From assembly GCA_903995115.1 (NCBI GenBank), contig LR877154.1:558001-622000 (forward strand): DNA of 64,000 nt, written 5' to 3'. Below the pieces are notes generated by a model that saw nothing but the letters and a program-made list of their open reading frames with translations, did not search any database and was not told the origin of the DNA. Source of the DNA: Angomonas deanei (taxonomy: Eukaryota; Euglenozoa; Kinetoplastea; Trypanosomatida; Trypanosomatidae). A program made the position numbers and the translations under genes. Below are positions 22,696 to 32,040 of the stretch, piece by piece; position 1 is the first letter of the stretch, and each line of letters starts with the position of its first letter.

Positions 22696-23349
22696 GAATG
22701 ACTAATGCAAAAAGAAATGAGAGTAATTAATAGTTTTTTTTTATTTTTCTTTCTGATTTTTGAGATGAGAGAAAAGGTAAAAAGGTTTTGTTATTTTTAT
22801 GATTGAGAGGTGTTGATAGAAGTAAGTGCTCTCATAAAGTAATGTTCATAACAGAAAAAGTGAATGGAAAAAAGAAAAAATATATCAAATTGTAAAAAAT
22901 GACTAGCAAAACAAAAAAAAAGAAAAATATGACATATGCATTGGTTTTTATCATTAATGAACAAGGAATTCCAGAAAAGAGTATTTTTACGTTTTTTTGG
23001 CACAAAAGGGGGAAAACAAAATACGATGAACTCATTATTCTTTTTTTATTTTTAATCCACATTTCAAATAGTAAACCAAAAAAATTTACTTATTTTCTCT
23101 GGTTTATTTTATTTGAGATGGAATCAAAAAAACAATAAAAAAAAAAAATGAGGTTGTTGTGAGAAATGGAAAGTGGTGTGACGGCAGTTCGTAAAGAAAA
23201 GAAGAATAGAAATTCTCTTCTTTTATCAATTATTACAAACTTTACTAATACAAACCATAAAAAAAACAAAAAGTACTACTACCACTACTATTGATACAGA
23301 TTCTTATTATTTCATATTTTTTGCTTTTGAGTATTACTTTTTTTTTTTT
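22696..23349. other. Intergenic spacer
   Basis: About 650 bp of AT-rich sequence with poly-A and poly-T tracts. The overlapping short frames (22797-23062 minus, 22899-23138 plus) are dominated by Phe/Lys homopolymers and are not credible. It should contain the splice acceptor of the HECT gene upstream of 22695 and the polyadenylation zone of the gene at 24871-23350. Confidence 0.6.
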
Positions 23350-24871
23350 TTACTTTTTACTACGGATGGCCTGTAATGCTAAATCATCAATCCAGTTGCT
23401 ATACTGTCGCAAGCCACGCTGCTGGCCGAAGAGCTCGAGGAAACACTCCCGCGCCGCCTTCAGGTGTCCTTTATCCAAGTCTTCCGCATTCTTGGTATAA
23501 AACTGTATTGTTTCCAGCAGCTGCAGTCGTCGGGCGGGGTCGACCTCGGGCTCTGCACTGACGGGGGAGGCCCCTCGGTGGCTGCGGTACGTGACCAGCT
23601 GCGGTGTGTAGTCGGCTGGCTCTGGCGGGGCCTGCGAGCTGCGGCGGCGAGAGAGGCTCTGACGAGTGGTGCGAGAGGTCTCACACACCGCGACCTCCCC
23701 CTTCATGATCGGACACGATGCCGGAGGGTTCCTCCGCCCTCCCCGCCTCGCGCACCTCACCGTCGGCCAGCACGCTGTCCTCGTCCACGACATACAGCTC
23801 CTCCGCGGCGGTGCGCTGCGGGTCGAAGCGGTATGGAGAGAGACGACCGTACGGTGTCTTCTCATCGTATGGACTGCCAATCAACGTGTTGGGGAGCACC
23901 GTGGAAGGGTGCAGCGGCCGGCCGGTGAGGGTCGTGCTAGGGGCATCCTCTGCCGCAATGGACAGACGGTACGGGTGCACCTGGGAGAGACGCCCGTTAA
24001 TCCCAGGTCGTAGAATCTCACTGCCACGGCGGACGCTGGACTGACTGACGGAAGGCCGGGACCCCCCACGGGAGGAGGAGCGGCGCAGCTTGGCGATGGG
24101 GGAGGTACACGTGAGGGTGCCGTCCAGCACCTGGGAGGGCTGACGAGAGGAGACACTGGTCGCCCTCGACCGCTGACTGGCCACCGACGTGGAGCGGCCG
24201 CGGGGGGCACTGTCCGTACGGAACTTGCTAGGCGTGTATGGGTCGTGCTGCAGCGGGACCGCCAGCAGCCGCTGCGTCCGGCGGTGAATCATGGAGACAT
24301 CCAGCCAGAGGTCGTGCAGCTCCCCATAGTACCGTACACAGTACTGGTGCCAGGCCCGGCTGACAGTGTCCTTGCGGTCCTCGGAGGCATCCCGCTGCGC
24401 CTCTAGCAAGTCCTTCGCTCGTCCAATCACATTCATATAATGTTCCGAGGAGTGCTCCACGCGCTCGAGGAAGGCAATGTCGGCCGGTCGTACCGCCGCC
24501 GCCTCCCCGCCCTGCCGTAGCTGTTTGTTGCGGTACAGCTCCACCACCCGCACCCGCTTGTTCCACCCTTCCACGGTGTCGGCGTGGGCCTCCAGCAGGG
24601 AGAAGACATAGTCCTTGATGGTTTCCTGTGTGGCGCCAGGCTGCATAGCGGCTGATCCTTTAGCGGTGAGTTGTGGGTACTCTGCCCCTCGCACGGAGGA
24701 GGCCCGCCGGCTGCCGGGGGAGCGAGGAGTGTGGAAGCCTGAGCTAGACCGGCGCTGGCGGACTTGCTCCGGGTGCAGCGAGGAGCCGCCCTGCCGCACC
24801 GGCGGTGGACTAGAGAGATTAGACTCCATCAGCGCAGAGGAGGCGTTGTCAGCCACGTCAACGTAAGACAT
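23350..24871 (-). CDS. Ser/Arg-rich protein of unknown function, one frame break
   Basis: The first frame (24871-23681, 396 residues) starts MSYVDVADNASSALMESNL, has a Ser/Arg/Pro-rich start, a helical block at about residues 80-200 (ETIKDYVFSLLEAHADTVEG, RAKDLLEAQRDASEDRKD) and a basic Ser-rich linker (QRSRATSVSSRQPSQ). It stops after a G5 run at about 23696-23700. The adjacent frame continues GEVAVCETSRTTRQSLSRRR to 23350 and ends in a conserved-looking helical tail (GHLKAARECFLELFGQQRGL, then NWIDDLALQAIRSKK). One base fewer in that G run would align the two, so I treat them as one gene of about 506 residues. The Arg/Ser linkers resemble cytoskeleton-associated kinetoplastid proteins, but that is a guess. 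No family recognised. Confidence 0.6.
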
Positions 24872-25361
24872 GATGATACGATGATTTTTTTTGTAAGTTA
24901 TAAAAAAAAAAAATGAGTTTAACGCCTATTTATTGTACAAGGTGAATGAACACTAGTTTTTCCCTATCGATTGTGATGGTAGAAAAGAAAGAAAGGGGGG
25001 GAGTGACCTCAAAAATCAAAAATGCGTCCTTGTTCTTCGTTTTCCGCAATCAAAGAAACTGATTTTTTATAATATAATAATAAAAAAGGGAGAGACAAAA
25101 TAAACAGAAAAGTGACGCTCTGGTGATCCCAATTTATACGGATATTTCTTGCAGAGTTCCTTCGGAACGATCATTATCATAAGTAGCACAGAAATGACTC
25201 ACTTCATTTTTGAAAAGTATAAAAAAGGAAAAAGAAAACTGTTACCGGTTTTTCTTTTTTTCTCGTTTTTTCCATTCTTTTTATTATTACTATTTATTTA
25301 TTTTCTTTTGCCTCTCTGGAGTTATTGATTAATTATGTTTATGATTATGATGATTATGGAT
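24872..25361. other. Intergenic spacer
   Basis: AT-rich spacer of about 490 bp with A/T runs. Read on the minus strand it contains several pyrimidine tracts but no frame of interest. It serves as 3' flank of adenosine kinase and 5' flank region of the next gene. Confidence 0.55.
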
Positions 25362-26396
25362 TTAGGGGGACAGGGCGGGCTTCTCGGGGAAGGTGCAGCC
25401 GTCGTGCTGGATGATCACACCAGCAGCGTAGTTACCCACCTCGCAGCAGCGGTTGACAGGCTTCTGGAGGGCGTAGGCGGCGAGGAAACCACCGACGAAA
25501 GCATCGCCGGCACCGTTCGTGTCCACAATCTTATCGGTGGCAATGGGGGTGACCTCGACGCTGCCGGACTCCTCGCTGGTCGCCCACACGGTGGGGTTGC
25601 TGCCCTGCGTGAAGACGACGAGGCGCTTGCCGGTGCCGTTGTAGGGAAGGTCCTTGGCGGCCTTCTTGGCAATGTCAGCGACGGTAGGGACGTCCTCCCA
25701 CTGGAAGGTCTTGGCGAGCACGCTGGCCTCATCGTCGTTGGAGAAGAGCACATCCACGTAGGGGAGCACCTTGTTGAGATTTTCCGTGAAGAATTGAATA
25801 ATAAAAGGGGCAGAGAGGTTCATCATGAAGAGACCACCCGCCTTGCGCGCCGCCTCCGCGACCTGGATCACGTAGTTGACATCGATGGTGAGGGTAAAGC
25901 CGGTGAGGTAGAAGAGCTTGCTGCCCTCCAGCGCCTTGGCCACCTCCGGACTGTTCATGTGCTCCTGGGAGAGGCAGTTGGCGGCGGCGAGGTTGGCCAC
26001 CAGACTGCGCTCCTTGCCGGAGATGCACACGGCACAGCTACCAGTAGGGGCCTTGGTGGTGTGCTCCAGCACCATCTTCACGCCATCCTTCTCGGCGGAG
26101 TCCTTGAGGATCTTGCCGTACTTGTCATCGGCGACACAGCCAACGTAGGAAATGAACTCCTCCTTGGGCTGGGCGATCCACTGGGCCACACGGGCGGTGT
26201 TGAGGCCGGAGCCACCAGGGACGTAGGTCACGTTAGGTTGCTGCTCGAGCTCGGCGTAGATGCCAGCCTGCTCCTCGGTGACGAGGGAGGCGGCGGCCTT
26301 GGAGACCTTGTACTTGACAAAGAAGGCATCGTCCACGGCGGCAGAGATATCGAGCAGGGGGTTGCACTGGATGTAGGTCTTGGTGGGAGCGGACAT
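25362..26396 (-). CDS. Adenosine kinase (PfkB family)
   Basis: The 344-residue protein catalyses ATP-dependent phosphorylation of adenosine to AMP, a main step of purine salvage in trypanosomatids, which cannot make purines. The start is MSAPTKTYIQCNPLLDISA; a Met at 26480 would add only a Phe-rich intergenic translation. Family landmarks: CNPLLD near the N-terminus, VPGGSGLNTARVAQW (sugar-binding Gly-Gly loop) at about residues 52-66, and the PfkB anion-hole signature DTNGAGDAFVGGF near residue 293, where the second Asp of GAGD is the catalytic base. The first substrate Asp (LLD) is present. Intact, with biased GC-rich codons as expected of a highly expressed gene. Confidence 0.95.
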   Translation of the reverse strand: MSAPTKTYIQCNPLLDISAAVDDAFFVKYKVSKAAASLVTEEQAGIYAELEQQPNVTYVPGGSGLNTARVAQWIAQPKEEFISYVGCVADDKYGKILKDSAEKDGVKMVLEHTTKAPTGSCAVCISGKERSLVANLAAANCLSQEHMNSPEVAKALEGSKLFYLTGFTLTIDVNYVIQVAEAARKAGGLFMMNLSAPFIIQFFTENLNKVLPYVDVLFSNDDEASVLAKTFQWEDVPTVADIAKKAAKDLPYNGTGKRLVVFTQGSNPTVWATSEESGSVEVTPIATDKIVDTNGAGDAFVGGFLAAYALQKPVNRCCEVGNYAAGVIIQHDGCTFPEKPALSP

Positions 26397-27243
26397 TAGT
26401 GAATGAATTAGTGTTAAAAGATAGGATACACTATTTGAAAAAAAAAAGGAGAAGAAGAAAAATAGTAGTTGGAGATGCATTAAGAAGGGAGATGAGGAAA
26501 GACAACGGAACTTAAGAACAAGTCAATAAGAGTTCTATTTTTTTTTTTTTTTATTCATACTTAATTCTAAGGAAAAGAACAACACGTAAACACCTATTAA
26601 AAAAGAAAACGTTACTTAGAAAAAAAAAAAACCCTTCCTACTAAATTTACAAAAAAAAAAAAATCGAACCATGAAAAAGAAAAAACGCGTGTGGTTCATC
26701 CGCAGAACAAGAAAGAAATATGAAAAAAACAAACAAAATAGCTTTTGAGCCTTTTCTAATCTGTTTTTTTCTCTTTTCGTGATTGTTCACTGCGATTCTT
26801 TAAAATTCAGAAAATTTTACGTCATTTTTTATTCTTCTTTTTTTTCCCAACGATAAATTATTTACTCACCAATAAAAATAAAAAAACAGAGAAAGGAAAA
26901 TCAAAAAAAAAAAAAAAGAATTCTAACGTCCTATCCATGAAGAGAGATTAGCAAAAAACCGATAAACGTCACAGTTCTTACTTTTCTTAAACTGATAAGA
27001 AATAAATAAATAAAAAAAGGTTTCATGTGAGAAGTATATCCTTTTTTTATTATGATTTCTATTTTTTTTTTTTCAGTTACATTCGTGCGAAAACTCAAAT
27101 ACAGAAGAGTTGCCTTTTTTCTCATTTTACTAACTCTCTCAAAATCCTTTTTCTTTCCTTTTTTTTTTATTTCTTTTTCATCTCTTTTCCTTACTTTTAA
27201 AAAAAGAAAAAAAAATCACCTAACAGAGTTTTGGAAACCCATT
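26397..27243. other. Intergenic spacer
   Basis: About 850 bp of AT-rich low-complexity sequence: A and T homopolymers of 10-16, no frame above about 64 codons, no tRNA-like box pair. Only the 3' flank of the amastin-like gene and the 5' flank of adenosine kinase can be assigned. Confidence 0.6.
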
Positions 27244-27972
27244 TTAGTTAGATCCAGACTTCTTGTCCGACTTCTTGTCGCTGCTGGAGCTGCTGGAGCT
27301 GGAGCTGGAACCCTTCTTCTTGGGCTCATCGTCCTCGTCGGAGGAGGTCGCGTTGGCGGCGGCCTCTTCCTCGGCGCGGCGGGCGGCGGCACGCTCAGCC
27401 ATGACGACCTTGCGCTTCTCGCAACCCTCCTTGGTGGGCTCCAGGGCGGTAAAGAGAATGAGCGACAGGCACTGCACGGCGAAGGACACCACCATCAGGA
27501 TAAAGCCCGTGCCATACTTGAAGGACTCCTTGGTGAAGGTCGTCTCACCGCAGTAGGTGGTGAAGTAGAAGGACACGGTGACGGCCCAGGGGACGGTGGT
27601 CGTGCCGATGGAGAAGACGGAGATACCAATGACAAGGAACTTGACATAGGAGTCACCAATCAGCTGCGTCGCCGTGAAGAAGAGCTGGATCAGAAGGGAG
27701 AAGAGGGCGACCACGATGAAAGCCTCGCCAGCCTCGAAGCGGCGGCGGCGGTCGTGGCAGGTCTCCTCGACGATACGCCACATGTAGTCGGCCTTCCAGC
27801 AACTATCACGGATACCCCAGAGGGTGACGCAAGACTGCGATTCGCGGTCCTGCAGGATACCGAGGGGGGCGCCGACCGTCAGGAAGGTGAGGGCGATGAA
27901 GGTGAAGAGAAGGTGGAGCGTCGCACCAATGTGACCAATGTAGTCGTTTTCCAAAAGTCCTCTCTTAGCCAT
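27244..27972 (-). CDS. Amastin-like four-TM surface protein
   Basis: The 242-residue protein has four hydrophobic helices at about 15-37, 82-104, 108-135 and 150-175 and a cytoplasmic tail rich in Glu/Ala, Asp and poly-Ser (ten Ser in a row). The first extracellular loop carries CVTLWGIRDSC, matching the amastin signature C-[IVLYF]-[TS]-[LF]-[WF]-G-x-[KRQ]-x-x-C at all but the residue before the final Cys. Amastins are surface glycoproteins limited to trypanosomatids and close relatives; their roles include membrane and host-interface functions. The poly-Ser/Lys tail is unusual. Its start MAKRGLLENDY is the only Met before TM1. Codons are strongly biased, as in adenosine kinase. Confidence 0.8.
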   Translation of the reverse strand: MAKRGLLENDYIGHIGATLHLLFTFIALTFLTVGAPLGILQDRESQSCVTLWGIRDSCWKADYMWRIVEETCHDRRRRFEAGEAFIVVALFSLLIQLFFTATQLIGDSYVKFLVIGISVFSIGTTTVPWAVTVSFYFTTYCGETTFTKESFKYGTGFILMVVSFAVQCLSLILFTALEPTKEGCEKRKVVMAERAAARRAEEEAAANATSSDEDDEPKKKGSSSSSSSSSSDKKSDKKSGSN

Positions 27973-28294
27973 TTTTTTTTAAGGGTTGATTATATGTGGA
28001 GTAATACTTAAAAAAAAATAATTGTAGGATATATGAAACCTATAAATTAGTTTTTTTTTTTTTTTCTTTGTATATAATTCAACGGAGATGAAAGGAAAAA
28101 AAGACTTTTAACTTTTCGGCGGGAAAAAAGAAAAAGGAAGAAAGGAGAAATGTATACACGCAAGTACTCGCTCAGCACACACACACACACACACAAAAAA
28201 AAAAAAAAAACTCACTGGTACAGCAAACGGTAAACCTTTCATTAGGTATGTGAATATAATAATAATGATTAGGTTTAATACTTTTTTTTTTTTT
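27973..28294. other. Intergenic spacer with CA microsatellite
   Basis: AT-rich spacer holding poly-T tracts, a (CA)10 repeat and an adjoining A run. No gene seen. Confidence 0.6.
28176..28195. repeat. (CA)10 dinucleotide repeat
   Basis: Ten perfect CA units (GT on the coding strand of the flanking genes) directly followed by an A run. It lies between the amastin-like gene and the YqeH-like GTPase, probably in the 3' UTR of the latter. Confidence 0.9.
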
Positions 28295-31051
28295 CTACAA
28301 TTTGCCGGAGGAGTGCAGGTCCGACAGCAGTCCCTCCAGCGGTGCATCCGAGGCCGTCTCGTGCCGCGGGTGTGCCACCTTGGTGACCGGCCGCACCGCC
28401 ATCCCGTGCAAGTCCACCTCCTCTCCTGCCGCTTGTGTGTTCGCTGTCGTGAGGCGCACCACCGTGTTGATGGACTCCGTGTCCTGACCGTGCTCGTCGT
28501 CTAGCAATCCTTTCGAGGTCGACCGACGCTTCAGCTTGGGCCAGAACTTGAAGGCGCGGAGGTCATTGTAGCGGAGGGGCTCCCGCACGCCGTGGATCAC
28601 CCCAGGAAGGGTGCGCACCCGCAGCACCACGTCGGCCGGCTCGCTGACACAGAAAGAGACCCAACCCAACCCGCAGACATACACATCCGCCTTGGGCCGC
28701 TTCCGGTGCTTATCGTAGCACTCAAACAAGTAACTTTTACTGACGGAGAGGGAGGGCGGGGTGCCGTCCGGGCTGGCCTCCAGGAGCTGCTCGTAGCTGC
28801 TGGGGGGGTCAAGCGCCTTCCCCAGCTGCTCCGCCCAGAAACTGTCGGACCGCTCTGTGCTGATAATCGCATTGCGCACCTTCGCGGAGGTATACACCAT
28901 AAACAGTAATCCCCGTGGTGGCCCCTTCACCACGTCGATCGCGGCCAGACCCCCTAGCAGCACGGTGTGGCCAGGCACCAGCAGGAAGCACTGTGCGTTG
29001 CGGTAGCGGCGGATGAGGGTGCGCCGCATCTGATACAGGGTGAGCGGTGACTCCCGGTGCCAGTGCGGGATGAGCCCTGGGGTGTCGTAGAGGTACACCT
29101 GTTCATTCGACTGGCCACCGGTGAGAGAGAGCTTCACCCCGTTGACGGCCACGGTGGTGCCAGGCAGACTAGACACCGTCAGCAGCTTGGAGGCCTTCTT
29201 GTCATGGCGGGAAGGGATGTCGAGCATCTCTGCTTGATTGACGTTCGCTGGGGTGTGCCACCGCCACAGGACCACCTCTTTCCCTGTTTTTTCATCCGTC
29301 TTGGCGTAGTAGACCTTCTTGCTCTCCGGGTGCGGTGGCTGCGGAATGTAGAGGTGATGGGCAATCGCGTTAATCACGGAGGACTTGCCCACGTTGGCGA
29401 CACCGGCAAAGTACGTTGGGAGCGGCTTGTGTGGTCGCCTTAGATTGAGATTCGCAGCGTCCTCTATCTCACGGAGGAGCACCTCCACATTCCAACCACG
29501 CTTGGCGGAGATGGGCACGACGGCCCGTATCACCTGCTTGGGCAGACCCATCTGCACCGCAATGTTCTTCACCCACTCCCGCACATACCGCTCCGAGACG
29601 AGCATCGCTGACACCGCCCTGTCCTTTCCTTTATAGTTGAAGGAACGGTTGCGCACACAGTCCATCTTGTTGACGGCAATAATGACATCGTTGTTCATGC
29701 TGATGAGCCCGGCGAGGTCATACACCATCGACCCCGGGAAGTCCGTGATGTCCACCACGAGGACGACGACGCACTTCTTCTCCCGCAACGAGCGCAGCTG
29801 GTCGGTGAAGTCCGGCGCCGACCACACCTTGCGGCGGCCCGTCACTCCCAAGTTCTCCAGCGCATGACAGCGGTGACAGACAAACGGCTCCCGTCGATCG
29901 CGGTAGTACGCGTCGAACTCATCTTGCGTCATAAAGTCCAGCCACTCCTCCCCAACCTGCCGGCCGTGCTTCTCCCAGTGGGCCTGCAGCTCCGCCATGC
30001 GCGCGGCGTACTCCGCCCGCAGCCGTGCCTTCTCATCTCGCTGCAGCACGTACTTTTCTATTTCCCCCTGCGCCACGTAGCCAAAGTCTTCCTCGTTCTT
30101 ATCCTGTAGGAGCGCCCCACACCCGCTGCAACAGTCGCGGTTGACGACGGGGATGGGTGCCGTGGCGGGGGAGTCCATCACGATGGCCGCCTTGTGCTCT
30201 AATGCACTTGCCATCTGGGCACTAGGGTCTTGATCCAACACGTGCATCCCTTCCCATTCGAGGAACTGTCGCTCCGCCTTGTTCCCTGCCACCGCCAGCT
30301 GCTGTTCCATCGCAAACTTATCTTTTTCATACTCGTCTAGCAGGACACCGTACTTCATTTTCTCGGTTAGGTTGGCCATTTTCTTGCGGAGGAGTGCCGG
30401 GGGCGCCCCGTCGGCCTCGCCGCTGTCTAGCTTCTTCTCCTCCTCCAGCTCCGCGAGATCCTCGGACCACCCCATAATCTTATGAAACAGCTTATTAATA
30501 TGCTTTGGCAGCAAAATGGAGTCCGCCACCTCCTTCTTGCCTCGATTCTTCAGTGCCTGCAGCCGCAGCGGCACCGGTCCGTCCTCGTAGGTATCCACCT
30601 TCGTCACATCCAGCTCGAGGGAGCGGCCAATAGGGATGGTACTGAGTGGTGCCGACCGCTCACTGCCCTTCAGCACAGGGGACGACCCTTGCCCTTCATA
30701 GGGCGCCACCGCCGGAAGATGGTGACCGCTGCTGTCTGGTAGTAACGATTGCTGCCTCCTCTCTTGCTGGGCATGAAGGGTATCCAGCATGCCTACCGTC
30801 GGGGCCACGAAAGGGCTGCGACTGCCGATGGAAGCGGAACTGGCCTCTGTCATGTTACCCAGCATCAGATCCCCTTCCTCATTGAGTACATCGGTGATGG
30901 GCGTCAGCTCCACCTTGCCAGCGCTGACAGCCGTCCGATTGCGCCACGGCTTGCTTGCCCCTGGTTTAGTCAGTTTTTTAAAAAAGTCATTTTTGCTGTA
31001 CCCCAGTGGCGGCACCTTCTTTTTGAGGAGAAGGGCACTTCTCTCCAGCAT
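28295..31051 (-). CDS. YqeH/NOA1-type circularly permuted GTPase, probably mitochondrial
   Basis: The 918-residue protein has the motif order G4-G5-G1-G2-G3 that defines circularly permuted GTPases: NKMD at 461-464, SAK at 515-517, P-loop GVANVGKSS at 550-558, PGTT at 630-633 and DTPGL at 656-660. A treble-clef zinc finger precedes them: CSGC at 308-311 and CHRC at 392-395. This is the YqeH/NOA1/RIF1 architecture; members assist small-subunit ribosome assembly in bacteria, chloroplasts and mitochondria. The N-terminus (MLERSALLLKKKVPPLGY) is basic and free of acidic residues after Glu3, consistent with mitochondrial import. The roughly 290-residue extension before the zinc finger is longer than in bacterial YqeH. 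Intact. Confidence 0.88.
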   Translation of the reverse strand: MLERSALLLKKKVPPLGYSKNDFFKKLTKPGASKPWRNRTAVSAGKVELTPITDVLNEEGDLMLGNMTEASSASIGSRSPFVAPTVGMLDTLHAQQERRQQSLLPDSSGHHLPAVAPYEGQGSSPVLKGSERSAPLSTIPIGRSLELDVTKVDTYEDGPVPLRLQALKNRGKKEVADSILLPKHINKLFHKIMGWSEDLAELEEEKKLDSGEADGAPPALLRKKMANLTEKMKYGVLLDEYEKDKFAMEQQLAVAGNKAERQFLEWEGMHVLDQDPSAQMASALEHKAAIVMDSPATAPIPVVNRDCCSGCGALLQDKNEEDFGYVAQGEIEKYVLQRDEKARLRAEYAARMAELQAHWEKHGRQVGEEWLDFMTQDEFDAYYRDRREPFVCHRCHALENLGVTGRRKVWSAPDFTDQLRSLREKKCVVVLVVDITDFPGSMVYDLAGLISMNNDVIIAVNKMDCVRNRSFNYKGKDRAVSAMLVSERYVREWVKNIAVQMGLPKQVIRAVVPISAKRGWNVEVLLREIEDAANLNLRRPHKPLPTYFAGVANVGKSSVINAIAHHLYIPQPPHPESKKVYYAKTDEKTGKEVVLWRWHTPANVNQAEMLDIPSRHDKKASKLLTVSSLPGTTVAVNGVKLSLTGGQSNEQVYLYDTPGLIPHWHRESPLTLYQMRRTLIRRYRNAQCFLLVPGHTVLLGGLAAIDVVKGPPRGLLFMVYTSAKVRNAIISTERSDSFWAEQLGKALDPPSSYEQLLEASPDGTPPSLSVSKSYLFECYDKHRKRPKADVYVCGLGWVSFCVSEPADVVLRVRTLPGVIHGVREPLRYNDLRAFKFWPKLKRRSTSKGLLDDEHGQDTESINTVVRLTTANTQAAGEEVDLHGMAVRPVTKVAHPRHETASDAPLEGLLSDLHSSGKL

Positions 31052-31214
31052 GTAAAGAAGTAAAATACAATCCTAGATACTAGTTTAAAAAAAAAAAAGA
31101 GTGATGTGTAATTCTTATACATTGTGGTGATGTGTGTACAATAATAAAGCCACTACACAATACAGAAACTATTTCAAAAATGGAAACCAACATTAGGTGT
31201 ATCTTATTTATGGA

Positions 31215-31232
31215 GGGTACTTGCAAGTACCC
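31215..31232. repeat. 18-bp perfect palindrome flanked by 10-bp direct repeats
   Basis: GGGTACTTGCAAGTACCC reads the same on both strands. The 10-bp direct repeats TATTTATGGA lie at 31205-31214 and 31233-31242. The element begins just 3' of the prefoldin stop codon (31254), so it should be in that transcript's 3' UTR and could fold as a hairpin. Confidence 0.8.
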
Positions 31233-31253
31233 TATTTATGGACGCGCACGACA

Positions 31254-31706
31254 TTAGTTCTTCTTTTGCTGCTGTTGCTGCTGCTGCATCTGCATGAACA
31301 TGTTACGGACGGTATTCGCCAGCACCGCGTACTCCGATTCTAGTCGCGCTAGCTCCTTCTTTTCCTGTTCCGCCATCTCGGTCGCCCGCTGCTTCTCCGC
31401 CTTCAGCTTCTCCTCTTCTGCCTCGTTGCGCTCCTTGATGGCGCTCTGTTCCGCTATCATGTCGTTCACGGTGGTGGACATGTACACACGGCCGACCCCG
31501 TAGTATACCTTGTGCGTCGGCTGCAGCTGGGTGAGCTCGGCGAGGGTGAGGGTCGCGCGACGGGCCTCGGTGCGGCTCTGGATCTGGCGGTTGGCTATCC
31601 GGCGGATCGTCCCGAGAAGGTTGTCGACCGTCTGCTGTTGCTCCTGGTAGGCACGCTGCTTCTCCTGCAGCTCCATCACGGCCGCCTGGTTGTCTTCCTT
31701 GGACAT
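31254..31706 (-). CDS. Prefoldin subunit 1-like (beta-type)
   Basis: The 150-residue protein has two long coiled-coil arms joined by a short beta hairpin, the prefoldin layout. The hairpin segment HKVYYGVGRVYMSTT corresponds to NMYEGVGRMFILQS of prefoldin-1. Prefoldin is a cytosolic hexamer that passes actin and tubulin chains to the CCT chaperonin. The C-terminal Gln run (MQMQQQQQQQKKN) is a low-complexity extra. Start MSKEDNQAAVMELQEKQRAY. Intact; the next gene upstream begins about 330 bp away. Confidence 0.8.
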   Translation of the reverse strand: MSKEDNQAAVMELQEKQRAYQEQQQTVDNLLGTIRRIANRQIQSRTEARRATLTLAELTQLQPTHKVYYGVGRVYMSTTVNDMIAEQSAIKERNEAEEEKLKAEKQRATEMAEQEKKELARLESEYAVLANTVRNMFMQMQQQQQQQKKN

Positions 31707-32040
31707 TGGATTGGGGGAATAATGTGATGTGGTTAGTGTTCTACTGCTTTGGGGAGGAGAAGGGAAGGAATATAGAGGATGGTTTAGTAGGATTACGGTA
31801 ATACAGTAATACGCGTGTGGGAACTTTTTCTAGTATAATAATTCCAAAAAAAAAAATCAGAATGTCATGACGAAAGAATGTTACAACGAAATACTATACA
31901 ATTAAAATAAGTTTAAAAAACAAAAACAAAACCTCTAATGTTTACTCTTTTGGGGGTGTATTAAAAGTAACTCTAATGGTACATTTAAAAAAAGAAAAAA
32001 AAAGGAGTCGTTTTCTAAATTAGTATTACAATTTTACTAG
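31707..32040. other. Intergenic spacer
   Basis: AT-rich spacer of about 330 bp, with T-rich tracts on the minus strand upstream of the prefoldin start. No gene seen. Confidence 0.55.

Noticed and set aside
25335-26399. 354-codon plus-strand frame opposite adenosine kinase
   Set aside because: Mirror frame of a strongly GC-biased gene; the opposite strand encodes a clear enzyme.
28176-28195. CA repeat as a functional element
   Set aside because: A plain dinucleotide microsatellite in a spacer; no structure around it beyond a following A run.
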